Source of the DNA: Isoptericola halotolerans
Lineage (GTDB): Bacteria > Actinomycetota > Actinomycetes > Actinomycetales > Cellulomonadaceae
Length of the DNA: 64,000 bases
Reading direction: 5' to 3'
NCBI RefSeq assembly: GCF_013149785.1
Contig: NZ_JABEZU010000005.1
Span: forward strand, 62,001 to 126,000
Shown here: piece by piece, positions 7,724 to 16,451 of the stretch
Layout: the number at the start of each line of letters is the position of its first letter
Position numbering within the stretch: the first letter of the stretch is position 1
Notes under the pieces: model-generated
Databases searched by the model: none
The model's input: the letters and a program-made list of their open reading frames with translations, nothing else
Told to the model about the DNA's origin: nothing
Program-made: the position numbers and the translations under genes

Positions 7724-9199
7724 ATGGCCGGCACGCTGGCAGAGAAGGTCTGGGAGGCGCACCTGGTGCGCCAGGGCGCCGACGGGGCACCGGACCTGCT
7801 CTACATCGACCTCCACCTCGTGCACGAGGTGACCAGCCCGCAGGCCTTCGAGGGTCTCCGCCTCGCCGGGCGGCCGGTCCGGCGGCCGGACCTCACGCTG
7901 GCGACCGAGGACCACAACACCCCCACGCTCGACATCGACCTGCCGATCGCGGACCTCACCAGCCGCACGCAGATCGACACGCTGCGCAACAACGCCAAGG
8001 AGTTCGGCGTCCGGATCCACTCGCTCGGCGACGCCGACCAGGGGATCGTGCACCAGGTCGGCCCCCAGCTCGGACTGACCATGCCCGGGTTGACCGTCGT
8101 GTGCGGCGACTCCCACACGTCCACCCACGGGGCGTTCGGTGCGCTGGCGTTCGGCATCGGCACCTCCGAGGTGGAGCACGTGCTGGCCACCCAGACGCTG
8201 CCGCTCGCGCCGTTCAAGACCATGGCGATCACGGTCGACGGCGAGCTGCCCCCGGGCGCGACCTCCAAGGACATCATCCTGGCGATCATCGCCAAGATCG
8301 GCACCGGCGGCGGTCAGGGCTACGTGCTCGAGTACCGCGGCGAGGCCATCCGCAGGCTCTCGATGGAGGCGCGGATGACCATCTGCAACATGTCCATCGA
8401 GGCGGGCGCCCGGGCCGGCATGATCGCCCCCGACGCGACCACGTTCGAGTACCTCAAGGGCCGCCCGCACGCGCCCGAGGGCGAGGACTGGGACGCTGCC
8501 GTCGAGTACTGGAAGACGCTGCGCAGCGACGACGACGCGGTGTTCGACGAGGAGGTCGTCCTGCGCGCCTCCGACCTCGAGCCGTTCGTCACCTGGGGCA
8601 CCAACCCGGGTCAGGGCCTGCCGCTGTCCGCGAACGTCCCGGTCCCGACCGAGATCGCCGACGAGGGCGAGCGGGTCAGCGCCGAGCGTGCGCTGGAGTA
8701 CATGGGCCTCGAGCCCGGCATGCCGCTGCGCGACGTCACGGTCGACACGGTCTTCATCGGCTCGTGCACCAACGGGCGCATCGAGGACCTGCGGTCGGTG
8801 GCCAAGGTGCTCCAGGGGCGCCGCAAGGCCGAGGACGTGCGCGTGCTCGTGGTCCCGGCGTCGGCCCGCGTGCGCCTGCAGGCCGAGGCCGAGGGCCTGG
8901 ACGTCATCTTCAAGGAGTTCGGCGCCGAGTGGCGCAACGCCGGCTGCTCGATGTGCCTCGGCATGAACCCCGACCAGCTCACCCCGGGCGAGCGGGCGGC
9001 GTCGACGTCCAACCGCAACTTCGAGGGACGTCAGGGCAAGGGCGGGCGCACCCACCTCGTGTCCCCGCTGGTCGCCGCAGCCACCGCGATCCGCGGCACG
9101 CTGTCGTCGCTGGCCGACCTCGACCTGGACGACGACGTCGACCTGACCTCGTTCGACGGCACGCCGCTGGCCCCCCTGACCGCCCCGTCGTTCGTCTGA
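7724..9199 (+). CDS. leuC: 3-isopropylmalate dehydratase, large subunit
   Basis: Isomerises 2-isopropylmalate to 3-isopropylmalate with LeuD in leucine synthesis. The 491-residue aconitase-type protein carries the three [4Fe-4S] cysteines: one in SCTNGR (about residue 349) and two in [11 protein letters not shown] (about 408 and 411). [12 protein letters not shown] marks the substrate site. GAGGAG lies seven bases before the ATG at 7724. leuD follows 28 bases later in the same operon. The 130-base gap to the divergent IclR gene holds two inverted repeats and a small GCCACC-CGC-GGTGGC hairpin (7692-7706). Confidence 0.97.
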   Translation: MAGTLAEKVWEAHLVRQGADGAPDLLYIDLHLVHEVTSPQAFEGLRLAGRPVRRPDLTLATEDHNTPTLDIDLPIADLTSRTQIDTLRNNAKEFGVRIHSLGDADQGIVHQVGPQLGLTMPGLTVVCGDSHTSTHGAFGALAFGIGTSEVEHVLATQTLPLAPFKTMAITVDGELPPGATSKDIILAIIAKIGTGGGQGYVLEYRGEAIRRLSMEARMTICNMSIEAGARAGMIAPDATTFEYLKGRPHAPEGEDWDAAVEYWKTLRSDDDAVFDEEVVLRASDLEPFVTWGTNPGQGLPLSANVPVPTEIADEGERVSAERALEYMGLEPGMPLRDVTVDTVFIGSCTNGRIEDLRSVAKVLQGRRKAEDVRVLVVPASARVRLQAEAEGLDVIFKEFGAEWRNAGCSMCLGMNPDQLTPGERAASTSNRNFEGRQGKGGRTHLVSPLVAAATAIRGTLSSLADLDLDDDVDLTSFDGTPLAPLTAPSFV

Positions 9200-9227
9200 G
9201 CACCCAGCGTTTTCGAGGAGACCCCCC

Positions 9228-9866
9228 ATGGAGAAGATCACCACCCACACCGGCGTCGGGGTGCCGCTGCGCCGCAGCAACGTCGACACCGACCAGATCA
9301 TCCCCGCCGTGTACCTCAAGCGGGTGACGCGCACCGGGTTCGAGGACGCGCTCTTCGCGGCCTGGCGCGGCGACCCGTCGTTCGTGCTCAACCAGGACGC
9401 GTACAGGACCGGCTCGGTCCTCGTGGCCGGCCCGGACTTCGGCACTGGCTCGTCGCGCGAGCACGCCGTCTGGGCGCTCAAGGACTACGGTTTCCGCGTG
9501 GTGCTGGCCTCCCGGTTCGCGGACATCTTCCGCGGCAACTCCGGCAAGCAGGGCCTCGTGGCCGGCATGGTCGCCCAGGAGGACATCGAGCTGCTCTGGA
9601 AGATCCTCGAGGCCAAGCCTGGCACCGAGGTGACCGTGGACCTCGAGACCCGCACCGTGCACGCCGACGACGTCACCGTGCCGTTCCAGATCGACGAGTA
9701 CACCCGCTGGCGTCTGATGGAGGGCCTGGACGACATCGGCCTGACCCTGCAGAACGAGGCGGACATCACCGCGTTCGAGGCCACGCGTGCTCCGTGGCGG
9801 CCGAAGACTCTGCCCGCCAAGCACCTGCCGAAGGTCGAGATCGAGCCGGCGCGACCGGTCAGCTGA
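9228..9866 (+). CDS. leuD: 3-isopropylmalate dehydratase, small subunit
   Basis: The swivelling small subunit that pairs with LeuC. It is 212 residues, a normal length, with [10 protein letters not shown] near the N-terminus and the conserved [13 protein letters not shown] loop. CGAGGAG lies upstream of the ATG. The stop lies inside the palindrome GGTCAGCTGACC (9857-9868), so leuD and the convergent GntR gene overlap by eight bases. Confidence 0.97.
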   Translation: MEKITTHTGVGVPLRRSNVDTDQIIPAVYLKRVTRTGFEDALFAAWRGDPSFVLNQDAYRTGSVLVAGPDFGTGSSREHAVWALKDYGFRVVLASRFADIFRGNSGKQGLVAGMVAQEDIELLWKILEAKPGTEVTVDLETRTVHADDVTVPFQIDEYTRWRLMEGLDDIGLTLQNEADITAFEATRAPWRPKTLPAKHLPKVEIEPARPVS

Positions 9867-10302
9867 CCGCGCGGCCGTCGTCGAGGTCCCGGGCCTGAGC
9901 CCGGTCGCGCGGAGCGGCCAGGGCGCCACGGACGACGTCGAGCACGGCCTCGTCGGTGAGCCCGGCCGCGCGTGCCTCGGCGACGAGGTCGTGGGCGCGG
10001 GCCACCGTCTCGGCGGGTGGGGGGGCTGCGGCCCGCCCACCCGCCGCGGCGTTCCCGGGCGTGGCCGGGGCGACCACGGTGCCGGTGCGGCGCCGGGAGA
10101 CGACGACCCCGCTCGCCTCGAGCTCGCGGTAGGCGCGCTGGACGGTGCCGACGGCGATCCCGAGGTCACGGGCGAGATCGCGAGAGGCAGGCAGCCGGGC
10201 GCCGGGCTGCAGCGTGCCGACGGCGACCGCCGCCGCCACCTGGGATCGGATCTGCTCGTAGACCGGGACGGGGGAGCCGAGCGCGACGACGACGTCGCTC
10301 AT
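9859..10302 (-). CDS. Short GntR-family regulator (YtrA-like)
   Basis: A 147-residue GntR protein with the winged helix at the N-terminus ([14 protein letters not shown], then [26 protein letters not shown]) and only a short helical C-terminal part, as in the YtrA subfamily linked to transporter operons. Its ATG overlaps the stop of the upstream membrane gene in an ATGA. It is therefore the second gene of an operon led by a membrane protein and probably represses it through the 32-bp palindrome at 11254. Confidence 0.88.
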   Translation of the reverse strand: MSDVVVALGSPVPVYEQIRSQVAAAVAVGTLQPGARLPASRDLARDLGIAVGTVQRAYRELEASGVVVSRRRTGTVVAPATPGNAAAGGRAAAPPPAETVARAHDLVAEARAAGLTDEAVLDVVRGALAAPRDRAQARDLDDGRAVS

Positions 10303-11234
10303 GCGGCGACGGCCTTCGTGGGCGAGGGCGCGACCGCCGGCCGGGGCCATGCCGCGAGGACCGCCGCGACGACAGCGGCGAGAGCGACCGCCGCGCCCAC
10401 CACCGACAGGGCCACGCCCAGCGCGACGAGGCCGGCGTCGTCGGCGCCGTTGAGGACCAGCCCTCGGCCGCCGGACCGTACAGCGCTGCCGCTGACGGCC
10501 AGGGTGAGGCCGAGCGCGAGACCGAAGCACAGCTGGACGGCGCCGAGGAGCCGGGCGGCGCTGGTGGCCCGCACCGCGTCGTCAGCAGGGGGCGGGACGT
10601 CGTGCAGCGGTGGCCGTCGCGTGATGGTGCGCAGGGTGACCAGCGTCGCGGCGACGGCGACGGCGATCCCGAGCAGCATCGGGACGGCGTAGGGCCACCC
10701 CGGGTACGGGCCTGATGCGCCCTCCACGACCCCGCCGTCGGGGACCGTGGCGGGGCCGGTGGGGAAGGCGCGGCCGGTCGGATCGGCGGTGAGGCCGCAG
10801 ACGACCAGGACCACCGCGAGGCCTCCCGCGGTCGCCAGCAGGAGGCTCAGGCGTACGCCTCCGAGCGACCGGACGGTCCGGCGGGCCAGCGGGGCCGAAC
10901 GGACCTGCCCGCGAGGGCGGGGCCAGGTCCGCTCACCGACGGTACGGACGGAGCAGAACACCAGCGCGACGGCGAACGGGGCCATCGCCTGCAGGAGCCC
11001 AGGCGCCGGTGCCCACCCGGACCAGACGACCGGCTGGGCGACGAGCAGGACCGTGCTGACCACTGCGGCGCTCGTGGCGACCGTGGAGACCAGCAGCTCG
11101 TGGCGCCGGGCCGACCGCGCGGGTGCGCCGCCGTCGTCGTGAGCGCGCCGGACGAGCCAGAGCACGAGACCGACCAGGGCTGCGGGCAGGATCACCGCCA
11201 CCATCGCGATCGCGACGACGCCACCTGCGAACAT
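10299..11234 (-). CDS. Multi-pass membrane protein of unknown function
   Basis: A 311-residue protein with about seven hydrophobic segments and no recognised domain. It leads a two-gene operon with the short GntR regulator. The start at 11234 has a strong AGGAGGT five bases upstream; the longer frame to 11267 runs into a palindromic operator. By analogy with YtrA-type loci it may belong to an envelope-stress or transport system, but nothing in the sequence proves this. Confidence 0.65.
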   Translation of the reverse strand: MFAGGVVAIAMVAVILPAALVGLVLWLVRRAHDDGGAPARSARRHELLVSTVATSAAVVSTVLLVAQPVVWSGWAPAPGLLQAMAPFAVALVFCSVRTVGERTWPRPRGQVRSAPLARRTVRSLGGVRLSLLLATAGGLAVVLVVCGLTADPTGRAFPTGPATVPDGGVVEGASGPYPGWPYAVPMLLGIAVAVAATLVTLRTITRRPPLHDVPPPADDAVRATSAARLLGAVQLCFGLALGLTLAVSGSAVRSGGRGLVLNGADDAGLVALGVALSVVGAAVALAAVVAAVLAAWPRPAVAPSPTKAVAA

Positions 11235-11253
11235 GTCGACCTCCTGGACGCGA

Positions 11254-11285
11254 AACCAATGAATCAATGCATTGAATCATTGGTT
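11254..11285. promoter_or_regulatory. 32-bp AT-rich palindrome, candidate GntR operator
   Basis: The 16-base arms at 11254-11269 and 11270-11285 are complementary except for one position each (15 of 16). The core is CAATGCATTG. It lies 20 bases upstream of the membrane-GntR operon start. Confidence 0.7.
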
Positions 11286-11302
11286 GCCTGCCCTGTCCAG
11301 GA

Positions 11303-12166
11303 TCAGAGCGCGGGCGGTCCCTGGCGTGCACGTTCGAGAAGGCTCTCCGGCGTGGTGGTGGTCGGGTCCCACCAGGACTCGACCCACCACGTGGCCCCGG
11401 CCTCCGCGGCGGCGCGGGCCTGCTGCTGCGCGACGGCGCGGTCGGCGTCGAACCTTCCCTGCATGACGACGTCGTACGGCCCGGCGGCCTCCTGGTGCTC
11501 ACCGATCCAGGCGACGAGGTCACGGACCTGGTCGGGGCCGGGCTCGGCGTCCTCGGGGGAGTCGCCGCCGCGCACCTGCGGCACCATGCCGTCCCAGCGC
11601 AGCGCGCGGTCGAGGCTGCGGCGTGGCGGGTGCTCCGCGTCCCAGACGGCCACCGGCCAGACCGGGACCCGACCGTGGACCGGGGGTACAGGGAAGCGGA
11701 AGGGGCCCGTGCCGGCCCACTCGCCGTCGTGCTCGAACGACTCCCCGGACCAGGACCGCTCGAGCCAGGCGAGGACCTCGTCCATCGCCCTGGCCCGGTC
11801 GCGCAGCGTCGCCGGTTGTCCCGCCACGGACGTGAACGCGCGGTCGAGCGATGCTCCGGTGCCCACCGGCAGCACGAGCCGTCCACCGGAGAGGTGATCC
11901 ACCGTCAGGACCTGCTGGGCGAGCTCCCACGGCCGTCGCCGGGGGAGAGCGAACACCATCGCGCCCAGCGTGATCCGTTCGGTGACCGCAGCCACCGCCG
12001 CGAGCAGGCCGAACGGGTCCCAGGTGGGGTGGGCGCCGAAGCTGTCGTCGCCCAGGCTCACCCCGTCCCACGTGAAGAAGCCGTCCCAGCCGTGCGCCTC
12101 GCACTCCTGGGCGAGCCGCACCTGCTGCGCGGGGCTGCCGTAGCTCCCGATGAACCCGAACTTCAT
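11303..12166 (-). CDS. LLM-class flavin-dependent oxidoreductase
   Basis: A 287-residue luciferase-like TIM barrel that probably uses reduced flavin or F420. The N-terminal MKFGFIGSYG strand, the GWDGFFTWDG block, the ITLGAMV strand and DHLSGGRLVLPVGTG are typical of the bacterial luciferase-like family. The substrate is unknown. The ATG at 12166 lies after AGAGGTAGAGG. It is transcribed towards the 32-bp palindrome and is not obviously co-transcribed with its neighbours. Confidence 0.88.
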   Translation of the reverse strand: MKFGFIGSYGSPAQQVRLAQECEAHGWDGFFTWDGVSLGDDSFGAHPTWDPFGLLAAVAAVTERITLGAMVFALPRRRPWELAQQVLTVDHLSGGRLVLPVGTGASLDRAFTSVAGQPATLRDRARAMDEVLAWLERSWSGESFEHDGEWAGTGPFRFPVPPVHGRVPVWPVAVWDAEHPPRRSLDRALRWDGMVPQVRGGDSPEDAEPGPDQVRDLVAWIGEHQEAAGPYDVVMQGRFDADRAVAQQQARAAAEAGATWWVESWWDPTTTTPESLLERARQGPPAL

Positions 12167-12244
12167 GGCCTCTACCTCTCGCTTCGTCGTCGTCGGTGAC
12201 CGACGCTACGCACCACCTCCGACAGACCGTGGTCCTGCGGGACA

Positions 12245-12250
12245 TAGGGT
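12245..12250 (+). promoter_or_regulatory. Leaderless -10 hexamer TAGGGT for rnhA
   Basis: TAGGGT ends six bases before the GTG at 12257. Confidence 0.6.
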
Positions 12251-12256
12251 GACCGC

Positions 12257-12700
12257 GTGAACGACAAGCCGATCGTGGAGATGTGGACCGACGGGGCCTG
12301 CAAGGGCAACCCCGGGCTCGGGGGATGGGGAGCCCTGCTGAAGTCCGGTGGGCACACCAAGGAGCTCTACGGCGGGGAGGAGGTCACCACCAACAACCGC
12401 ATGGAGCTCACCGCCGTCGTCGAGGCGCTGCGGGCGCTCAAGCAGCCCAGCGCCGTCACCGTGCACACCGACTCGTCCTACGTCATGAACGGCATGAAGA
12501 CGTGGATCGCCGGGTGGAAGCGCAACGGGTGGATGACGTCGGCGAAGAAGCCCGTCAAGAACGTGGACCTGTGGCAGGCCCTCGACGCCGAGGTCGCCCG
12601 GCACCAGGTCGGCTGGGTGTGGGTCAAGGGGCACGCCGGTGACCCCGGCAACGAACGCGCCGACGCGCTGGCCAACCTCGGGGTGGACTCGGTGCGCTGA
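12257..12700 (+). CDS. rnhA: Ribonuclease HI
   Basis: Cleaves the RNA strand of RNA-DNA hybrids. The 147-residue protein has the full active-site set: Asp in [11 protein letters not shown], Glu in [10 protein letters not shown], Asp in TDSSYV and Asp in GNERAD, with the catalytic-loop His in KGHAGD. The basic segment WKRNGW matches the substrate-binding protrusion of E. coli-type RNase HI. The GTG start is supported by TAGGGT upstream. Confidence 0.96.
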   Translation: MNDKPIVEMWTDGACKGNPGLGGWGALLKSGGHTKELYGGEEVTTNNRMELTAVVEALRALKQPSAVTVHTDSSYVMNGMKTWIAGWKRNGWMTSAKKPVKNVDLWQALDAEVARHQVGWVWVKGHAGDPGNERADALANLGVDSVR

Positions 12701-12779
12701 GACGTCGCCGGGCCGTCGCAGTGCCGTCGTCGGGAGGCGGTGCGACACAGATCACGCCGCAGCCGGGCGCGGGACCTCA

Positions 12780-12785
12780 TAGGGT
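12780..12785 (+). promoter_or_regulatory. Leaderless -10 hexamer TAGGGT for lpd
   Basis: TAGGGT ends six bases before the ATG at 12792. Confidence 0.6.
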
Positions 12786-12791
12786 GGCCTC

Positions 12792-14195
12792 ATGGCTTCC
12801 CACTACGACGTCGTCCTCCTCGGAGCTGGCCCCGGCGGCTATGTCGCCGCGATCCGTGCGGCCCAGCTCGGCAAGTCCGTCGCCATCATCGAGGAGAAGT
12901 ACTGGGGTGGTGTCTGCCTCAACGTGGGCTGCATCCCCTCCAAGGCGCTGCTGCGCAACGCCGAGCTCGCGCACCTGTTCACCCACCAGGCCGACTTCTT
13001 CGGCATGTCCGGTGACGTGACGTTCGACTTCGGCAAGGCGTTCGACCGGTCCCGCGACGTCGCGGACGGCCGGACCAAGGGCGTCCACTTCCTCATGAAG
13101 AAGAACAAGATCACCGAGTACGACGGCCGCGGGACGTTCCGTGACGCCAACACGATCGAGGTGACGCTCAACAAGGGCGGCACCGAGACGGTGACGTTCG
13201 ACAACGCGATCATCGCGACCGGCTCCAAGGTCCGCCTGCTGCCCGGCGTCGAGCTCTCCGACAACGTCGTGACGTACGAGAAGCAGATCATGACCCGCGA
13301 GCTGCCGAAGTCGATGGCCATCGTCGGCGCCGGCGCCATCGGCATGGAGTTCGCCTACGTCCTGAAGAACTACGGCGTGGACGTCACCATCATCGAGTTC
13401 CTCGACCGTGCGCTGCCCAACGAGGACGCCGACGTCTCCAAGGAGATCGCCAAGCAGTACAAGAAGCTCGGCGTCAAGATCCTCACCTCCACGGCCGTGC
13501 AGACCGTCGAGGACAAGGGCTCCTCCGTCACCGTCTCCTACAAGGGCGTCAAGGACGACAAGCCCGGCACCCTCGAGGTCGACAAGGTCCTCATGGCCGT
13601 CGGCTTCGCGCCCAACGTCGAGAACTTCGGCCTGGAGAACACCGGCGTGCAGCTCACCGAGCGCGGCGCCATCGCCATCGACGACCACATGCGCACCAAC
13701 GTGCCGCACATCTTCGCCATCGGTGACGTCACCGCCAAGCTCATGCTCGCGCACGTCGCCGAGGCGCAGGGTGTCGTCGCCGCCGAGACCATCGGCGACG
13801 CCGAGACGATGACGCTGGGCGACTACCGCATGATGCCGCGCGCCACGTTCTGCCAGCCGCAGGTCGCCTCCTTCGGCCTCACCGAGGAGCAGGCCAAGAA
13901 CGAGGGCTACGACGTCAAGGTCTCCACCTTCCCGTTCATGGCCAACGGCAAGGCGCACGGCCTCGGCGACCCCACCGGGTTCGTCAAGCTCGTCGCCGAC
14001 GCCAAGTACAACGAGCTCCTCGGCGGCCACCTGATCGGTCCGGACGTCTCCGAGCTGCTGCCCGAGCTCACCCTCGCGCAGAAGTGGGACCTCACCGCCG
14101 ACGAGGTCGCGCGCAACGTGCACACCCACCCGACGCTGTCGGAGTCCGTCCAGGAGGCCATCCACGGTCTCGCAGGGCACATGATCAACTTCTGA
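12792..14195 (+). CDS. lpd: Dihydrolipoyl dehydrogenase (E3)
   Basis: Reoxidises the lipoyl arm of 2-oxoacid dehydrogenase complexes with FAD and NAD+. The 467-residue protein has the FAD site [10 protein letters not shown] (about 11-20), the redox cysteines 42 and 47 in CLNVGC, the NAD site GAGAIGMEF, a second FAD motif around FAIGDV, and the His-Glu pair of the dimer partner in HTHPTLSE near the C-terminus. Codon use is strongly biased and lysine-rich for this GC content, which suggests high expression. A strong terminator follows. Confidence 0.97.
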   Translation: MASHYDVVLLGAGPGGYVAAIRAAQLGKSVAIIEEKYWGGVCLNVGCIPSKALLRNAELAHLFTHQADFFGMSGDVTFDFGKAFDRSRDVADGRTKGVHFLMKKNKITEYDGRGTFRDANTIEVTLNKGGTETVTFDNAIIATGSKVRLLPGVELSDNVVTYEKQIMTRELPKSMAIVGAGAIGMEFAYVLKNYGVDVTIIEFLDRALPNEDADVSKEIAKQYKKLGVKILTSTAVQTVEDKGSSVTVSYKGVKDDKPGTLEVDKVLMAVGFAPNVENFGLENTGVQLTERGAIAIDDHMRTNVPHIFAIGDVTAKLMLAHVAEAQGVVAAETIGDAETMTLGDYRMMPRATFCQPQVASFGLTEEQAKNEGYDVKVSTFPFMANGKAHGLGDPTGFVKLVADAKYNELLGGHLIGPDVSELLPELTLAQKWDLTADEVARNVHTHPTLSESVQEAIHGLAGHMINF

Positions 14196-14232
14196 TCACT
14201 GGGACGAACCGGACACGTCCGCGTGTCCTGAC

Positions 14233-14280
14233 GAGAGGCCCTGGCTTGCACCATCGGTGCAGTTCAGGGCCTCTCTTCTT
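14233..14280 (+). terminator. Terminator after lpd
   Basis: GAGAGGCCCTG (14233-14243) and CAGGGCCTCTC (14265-14275) form an 11-bp stem enclosing a smaller GCACC-ATC-GGTGC hairpin, followed by TTCTT. Confidence 0.9.
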
Positions 14281-14293
14281 GCCTCGACATGGT

Positions 14294-14350
14294 GGACAAC
14301 CGGGGTTGTCCGCGGAGGAATTCCTCGACAGAGGTGCCGTCGCTGTCGAG
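14294..14350. repeat. Three consecutive palindromes next to the AbiE module
   Basis: GGACAACC-GG-GGTTGTCC (14294-14311), GAGGAATTCCTC (14315-14326) and CTCGACAG-N11-CTGTCGAG (14324-14350) lie in series. The rest of the gene-free stretch from 14281 to 14427 shows no convincing gene. Confidence 0.6.
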
Positions 14351-14427
14351 GTACACCTACGCCCAGGCCGGTGGGCGTCGGGCGAGGGGCTCGCACGGGC
14401 GGTCGGCTCGGTGTGCGGTTGAACAAG

Positions 14428-15333
14428 CTACCGAGGTTCGTGCCAGGTGGACTCGGCTGGGTCCCACGAGAGGCCAGCAGCCTGTCCCGTCAGCAAGGGG
14501 TCGGCGAACGCGAGGACGTCATCGAGCACAGGTGCGATGTCGGCCGGCAGGTGTGGTGAGCCTGAGCCGCGCAGCCAGCGGGACCAGCGCGGCTGAGCGA
14601 GCGGAGCGAACCCGTCGAGCACGTCGGCAAGCGGGTGCACCGTCGCCTTGCGGTAGCGCGCAACCTCGTCGATGGCGCGCATGACGTCGTCGGCGTTGAC
14701 GGCGTGGTTCCTGGACAGGCTCCAAACGTCGCCGAAGTCGCGCCATCGAGTGTTGGCCAGACCGCGCTGGACGGCGGTGACGATCTTCTCGGCGTAGACC
14801 ATGTGGATCGGGTAGCCACTCAGGATGATCGGCTCACCGCCACGCAGCCGTGGGACCGCGACGTCTGATGGCGCGGGCCAGATCGGGTCGCCGACGTTGA
14901 CGTCGACGTGGAAGGGCAGGCGGGCCGTGGCCAAGCGTGCGTCGATGTGCACGCGCACACCCTGGTACTCGTCGTCCTCGCGGATCGCCTTCGCTCGCGC
15001 TGTCTCCGGCAGGAACTCGATTCCGTCGTCCTCTGGCAACACGGTCGCGGTGATCTTGGCCACGAGTGCTTTGACGGTCTCGACGTCGTTGGCGGTCTCG
15101 AGTGCCGCGAGGTCGATGTCCTTGGTGGGGCGGCGCGAGTCAAAGGCGGCGAGCAGCACGCCACCCTTGAGGACGAAGCGGTCGCGCTCGGAGCTCGCGG
15201 CCAGTCGCGCGAGGAACCCCTCGAGCACGTACAGCTGGTGCAGCTCCTGGGTGGGCCGCTTGGCCCGGCGGGCTTGATTCTGCAGGTCCAGGTAGGCATC
15301 TCCTGCTGGTGTGCCGTGCGTCGGTCGGGTCAC
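14428..15333 (-). CDS. AbiEii-type nucleotidyltransferase toxin
   Basis: A 301-residue nucleotidyltransferase toxin of the AbiE toxin-antitoxin and phage-abortive-infection family. The signature residues are present: GG in VLKGGVLL, the Asp pair in TKDIDL, a Lys in VYAEKIV, and Asp in RWRDFGDVW. The GTG start at 15333 overlaps the antitoxin stop in a GTGA, so toxin translation is coupled to the antitoxin as usual for abiE. Family members such as MenT modify tRNA 3' ends; whether this one does is unknown. Confidence 0.9.
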   Translation of the reverse strand: MTRPTHGTPAGDAYLDLQNQARRAKRPTQELHQLYVLEGFLARLAASSERDRFVLKGGVLLAAFDSRRPTKDIDLAALETANDVETVKALVAKITATVLPEDDGIEFLPETARAKAIREDDEYQGVRVHIDARLATARLPFHVDVNVGDPIWPAPSDVAVPRLRGGEPIILSGYPIHMVYAEKIVTAVQRGLANTRWRDFGDVWSLSRNHAVNADDVMRAIDEVARYRKATVHPLADVLDGFAPLAQPRWSRWLRGSGSPHLPADIAPVLDDVLAFADPLLTGQAAGLSWDPAESTWHEPR

Positions 15334-15905
15334 AGCAGGATCTCCATCGTCCGTCGCAGTGGGGTCAGGGCGCGAGGGAAGTGGCGTGCCGTACGCAGCA
15401 GTTCCGACGGCTGGCCGCCGCTCCGAAGCCACCGCTTCAGGGCCTCGTTGGCGAGCTCGGGGCCCTCGATGTTCCGCATCCGGAACGCGTCGATGACGCT
15501 GCGCTCGGGCGAGTACAGCCCGATCGTCGACTCGTCGCCGATGTCCAGCAGACCCCTACCGATGGCGAATGTCTTGGTATCGAAGTGTCGCCAGCGAACC
15601 GGCGCCTCGGTGCTCGGAGTCCATGCCCCCCGAGGGATCGCGATGTCGATCTCGGCGGGGATGTCGTCGATGAGGTCGTGGTGAGCCAGGGCAGAGCGCA
15701 GGCAGAGGGTTGCGTCGGGAGCGCGGGAGGCGATCTCGATGAGGTCGTCGTCGCCCGCGAGGCCGCGCTTGCGGTACAGGCCACGGGCGATCGCGATGAT
15801 CTGTCCGGCGTCGACGAGCTTGCGGAACTGCCGCTCGTTGAGCCGCTCCCGTGCCTGGGAGTAGCGGAACGTCGAGGGCAGGGCGGCGAGTATGTCCGTG
15901 GACAC
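15330..15905 (-). CDS. AbiEi-type antitoxin
   Basis: A 191-residue antitoxin and autorepressor. An N-terminal winged helix (about residues 1-60: FRYSQARERLNERQF then AGQIIAIARGLYRK) is followed by the AbiEi domain with the CLRSALAHHDLIDDIP and IDIAIPRG blocks. Three in-frame GTG codons occur at 15914, 15911 and 15905. Only 15905 has a proper ribosome site (GGAGG, eight bases away), so it is preferred. It precedes and overlaps the toxin gene. Confidence 0.87.
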   Translation of the reverse strand: MSTDILAALPSTFRYSQARERLNERQFRKLVDAGQIIAIARGLYRKRGLAGDDDLIEIASRAPDATLCLRSALAHHDLIDDIPAEIDIAIPRGAWTPSTEAPVRWRHFDTKTFAIGRGLLDIGDESTIGLYSPERSVIDAFRMRNIEGPELANEALKRWLRSGGQPSELLRTARHFPRALTPLRRTMEILL

Positions 15906-15941
15906 GGTCACCACCTCCGGAGGAAAACCTCTACACCAACA

Positions 15942-15970
15942 TGTCTAATGTAACGATTTTCCTACAGCAA
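15942..15970 (-). promoter_or_regulatory. Promoter of the abiE operon
   Basis: Reading leftwards, TTGCTG (15970-15965) and TAGACA (15947-15942) are 17 bases apart in an AT-rich patch. ACAT-N5-ATGT (15939-15951) overlaps the -10 and could be the antitoxin operator. Nothing coding is recognised from here to 16149. Confidence 0.55.
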
Positions 15971-16149
15971 GTCGAGACTGGAACCGGCGTCGATGTCGCG
16001 CGGGCGATCTTGCCGCCGACGGCGATGAGCCGGGTGCTCGGCATCCCCGCGGGCACCGCGGTCAGGGCTGGTGCAGCGGGCGTGCTTCGTATCCAGCAGG
16101 CGCCGGGCGACACCGTGCGAGACGCCGCCAGGAGTCACACGTTGGGTCC

Positions 16150-16365
16150 ATGAGCGAGAAGAGCTTCCGCCAGGGCGACGACGTCACCTGGTCGAGCCAC
16201 GGGCAGACGGTGCACGGCGAGGTGGTCGAGAAGACCACCGAGGACACCGAGGCGACGGGCCGCACGGTCCGGGCGTCGAAGGGCGACCCGCAGTACCGCG
16301 TGCGCAGCGACAAGAGAGGCAAGGACGCGGTGCACGAGCCGTCGGCGCTGGAGGAGGAGCCGTGA
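16150..16365 (+). CDS. DUF2945 / HVA1 Tudor-like small protein
   Basis: A 71-residue basic-and-acidic protein matching the DUF2945 hypervirulence-associated Tudor-like family: GDDVTWSSHGQTVHGEVVEK followed by a YRVRSDKRGKDAVH block. The SH3-like fold is inferred from the family; the function is unknown. There is no good ribosome site before the ATG. It is closed by a 14-bp hairpin shared with the convergent protease gene. Confidence 0.75.
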   Translation: MSEKSFRQGDDVTWSSHGQTVHGEVVEKTTEDTEATGRTVRASKGDPQYRVRSDKRGKDAVHEPSALEEEP

Positions 16366-16416
16366 GAGACGAGGTCGTGGACATGAGCCGGGGCCACGAC
16401 CCGCTCGAGACTGAGC

Positions 16417-16447
16417 GGGTGGTGCGAGCGGACCGCTCGCACCACCC
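16417..16447. terminator. Bidirectional 14-bp hairpin
   Basis: Arms 16417-16430 and 16434-16447 are perfectly complementary (14 bp) around the loop GAC. It lies between the DUF2945 gene and the convergent S55 peptidase stop, so it can terminate both. Confidence 0.75.
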
Positions 16448-16451
16448 TGGC

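Noticed and set aside
15971-16149. A coding region between the abiE promoter and the DUF2945 gene
   Set aside because: Several short frames are open on both strands, but none has a start with a ribosome site or any resemblance to a family.
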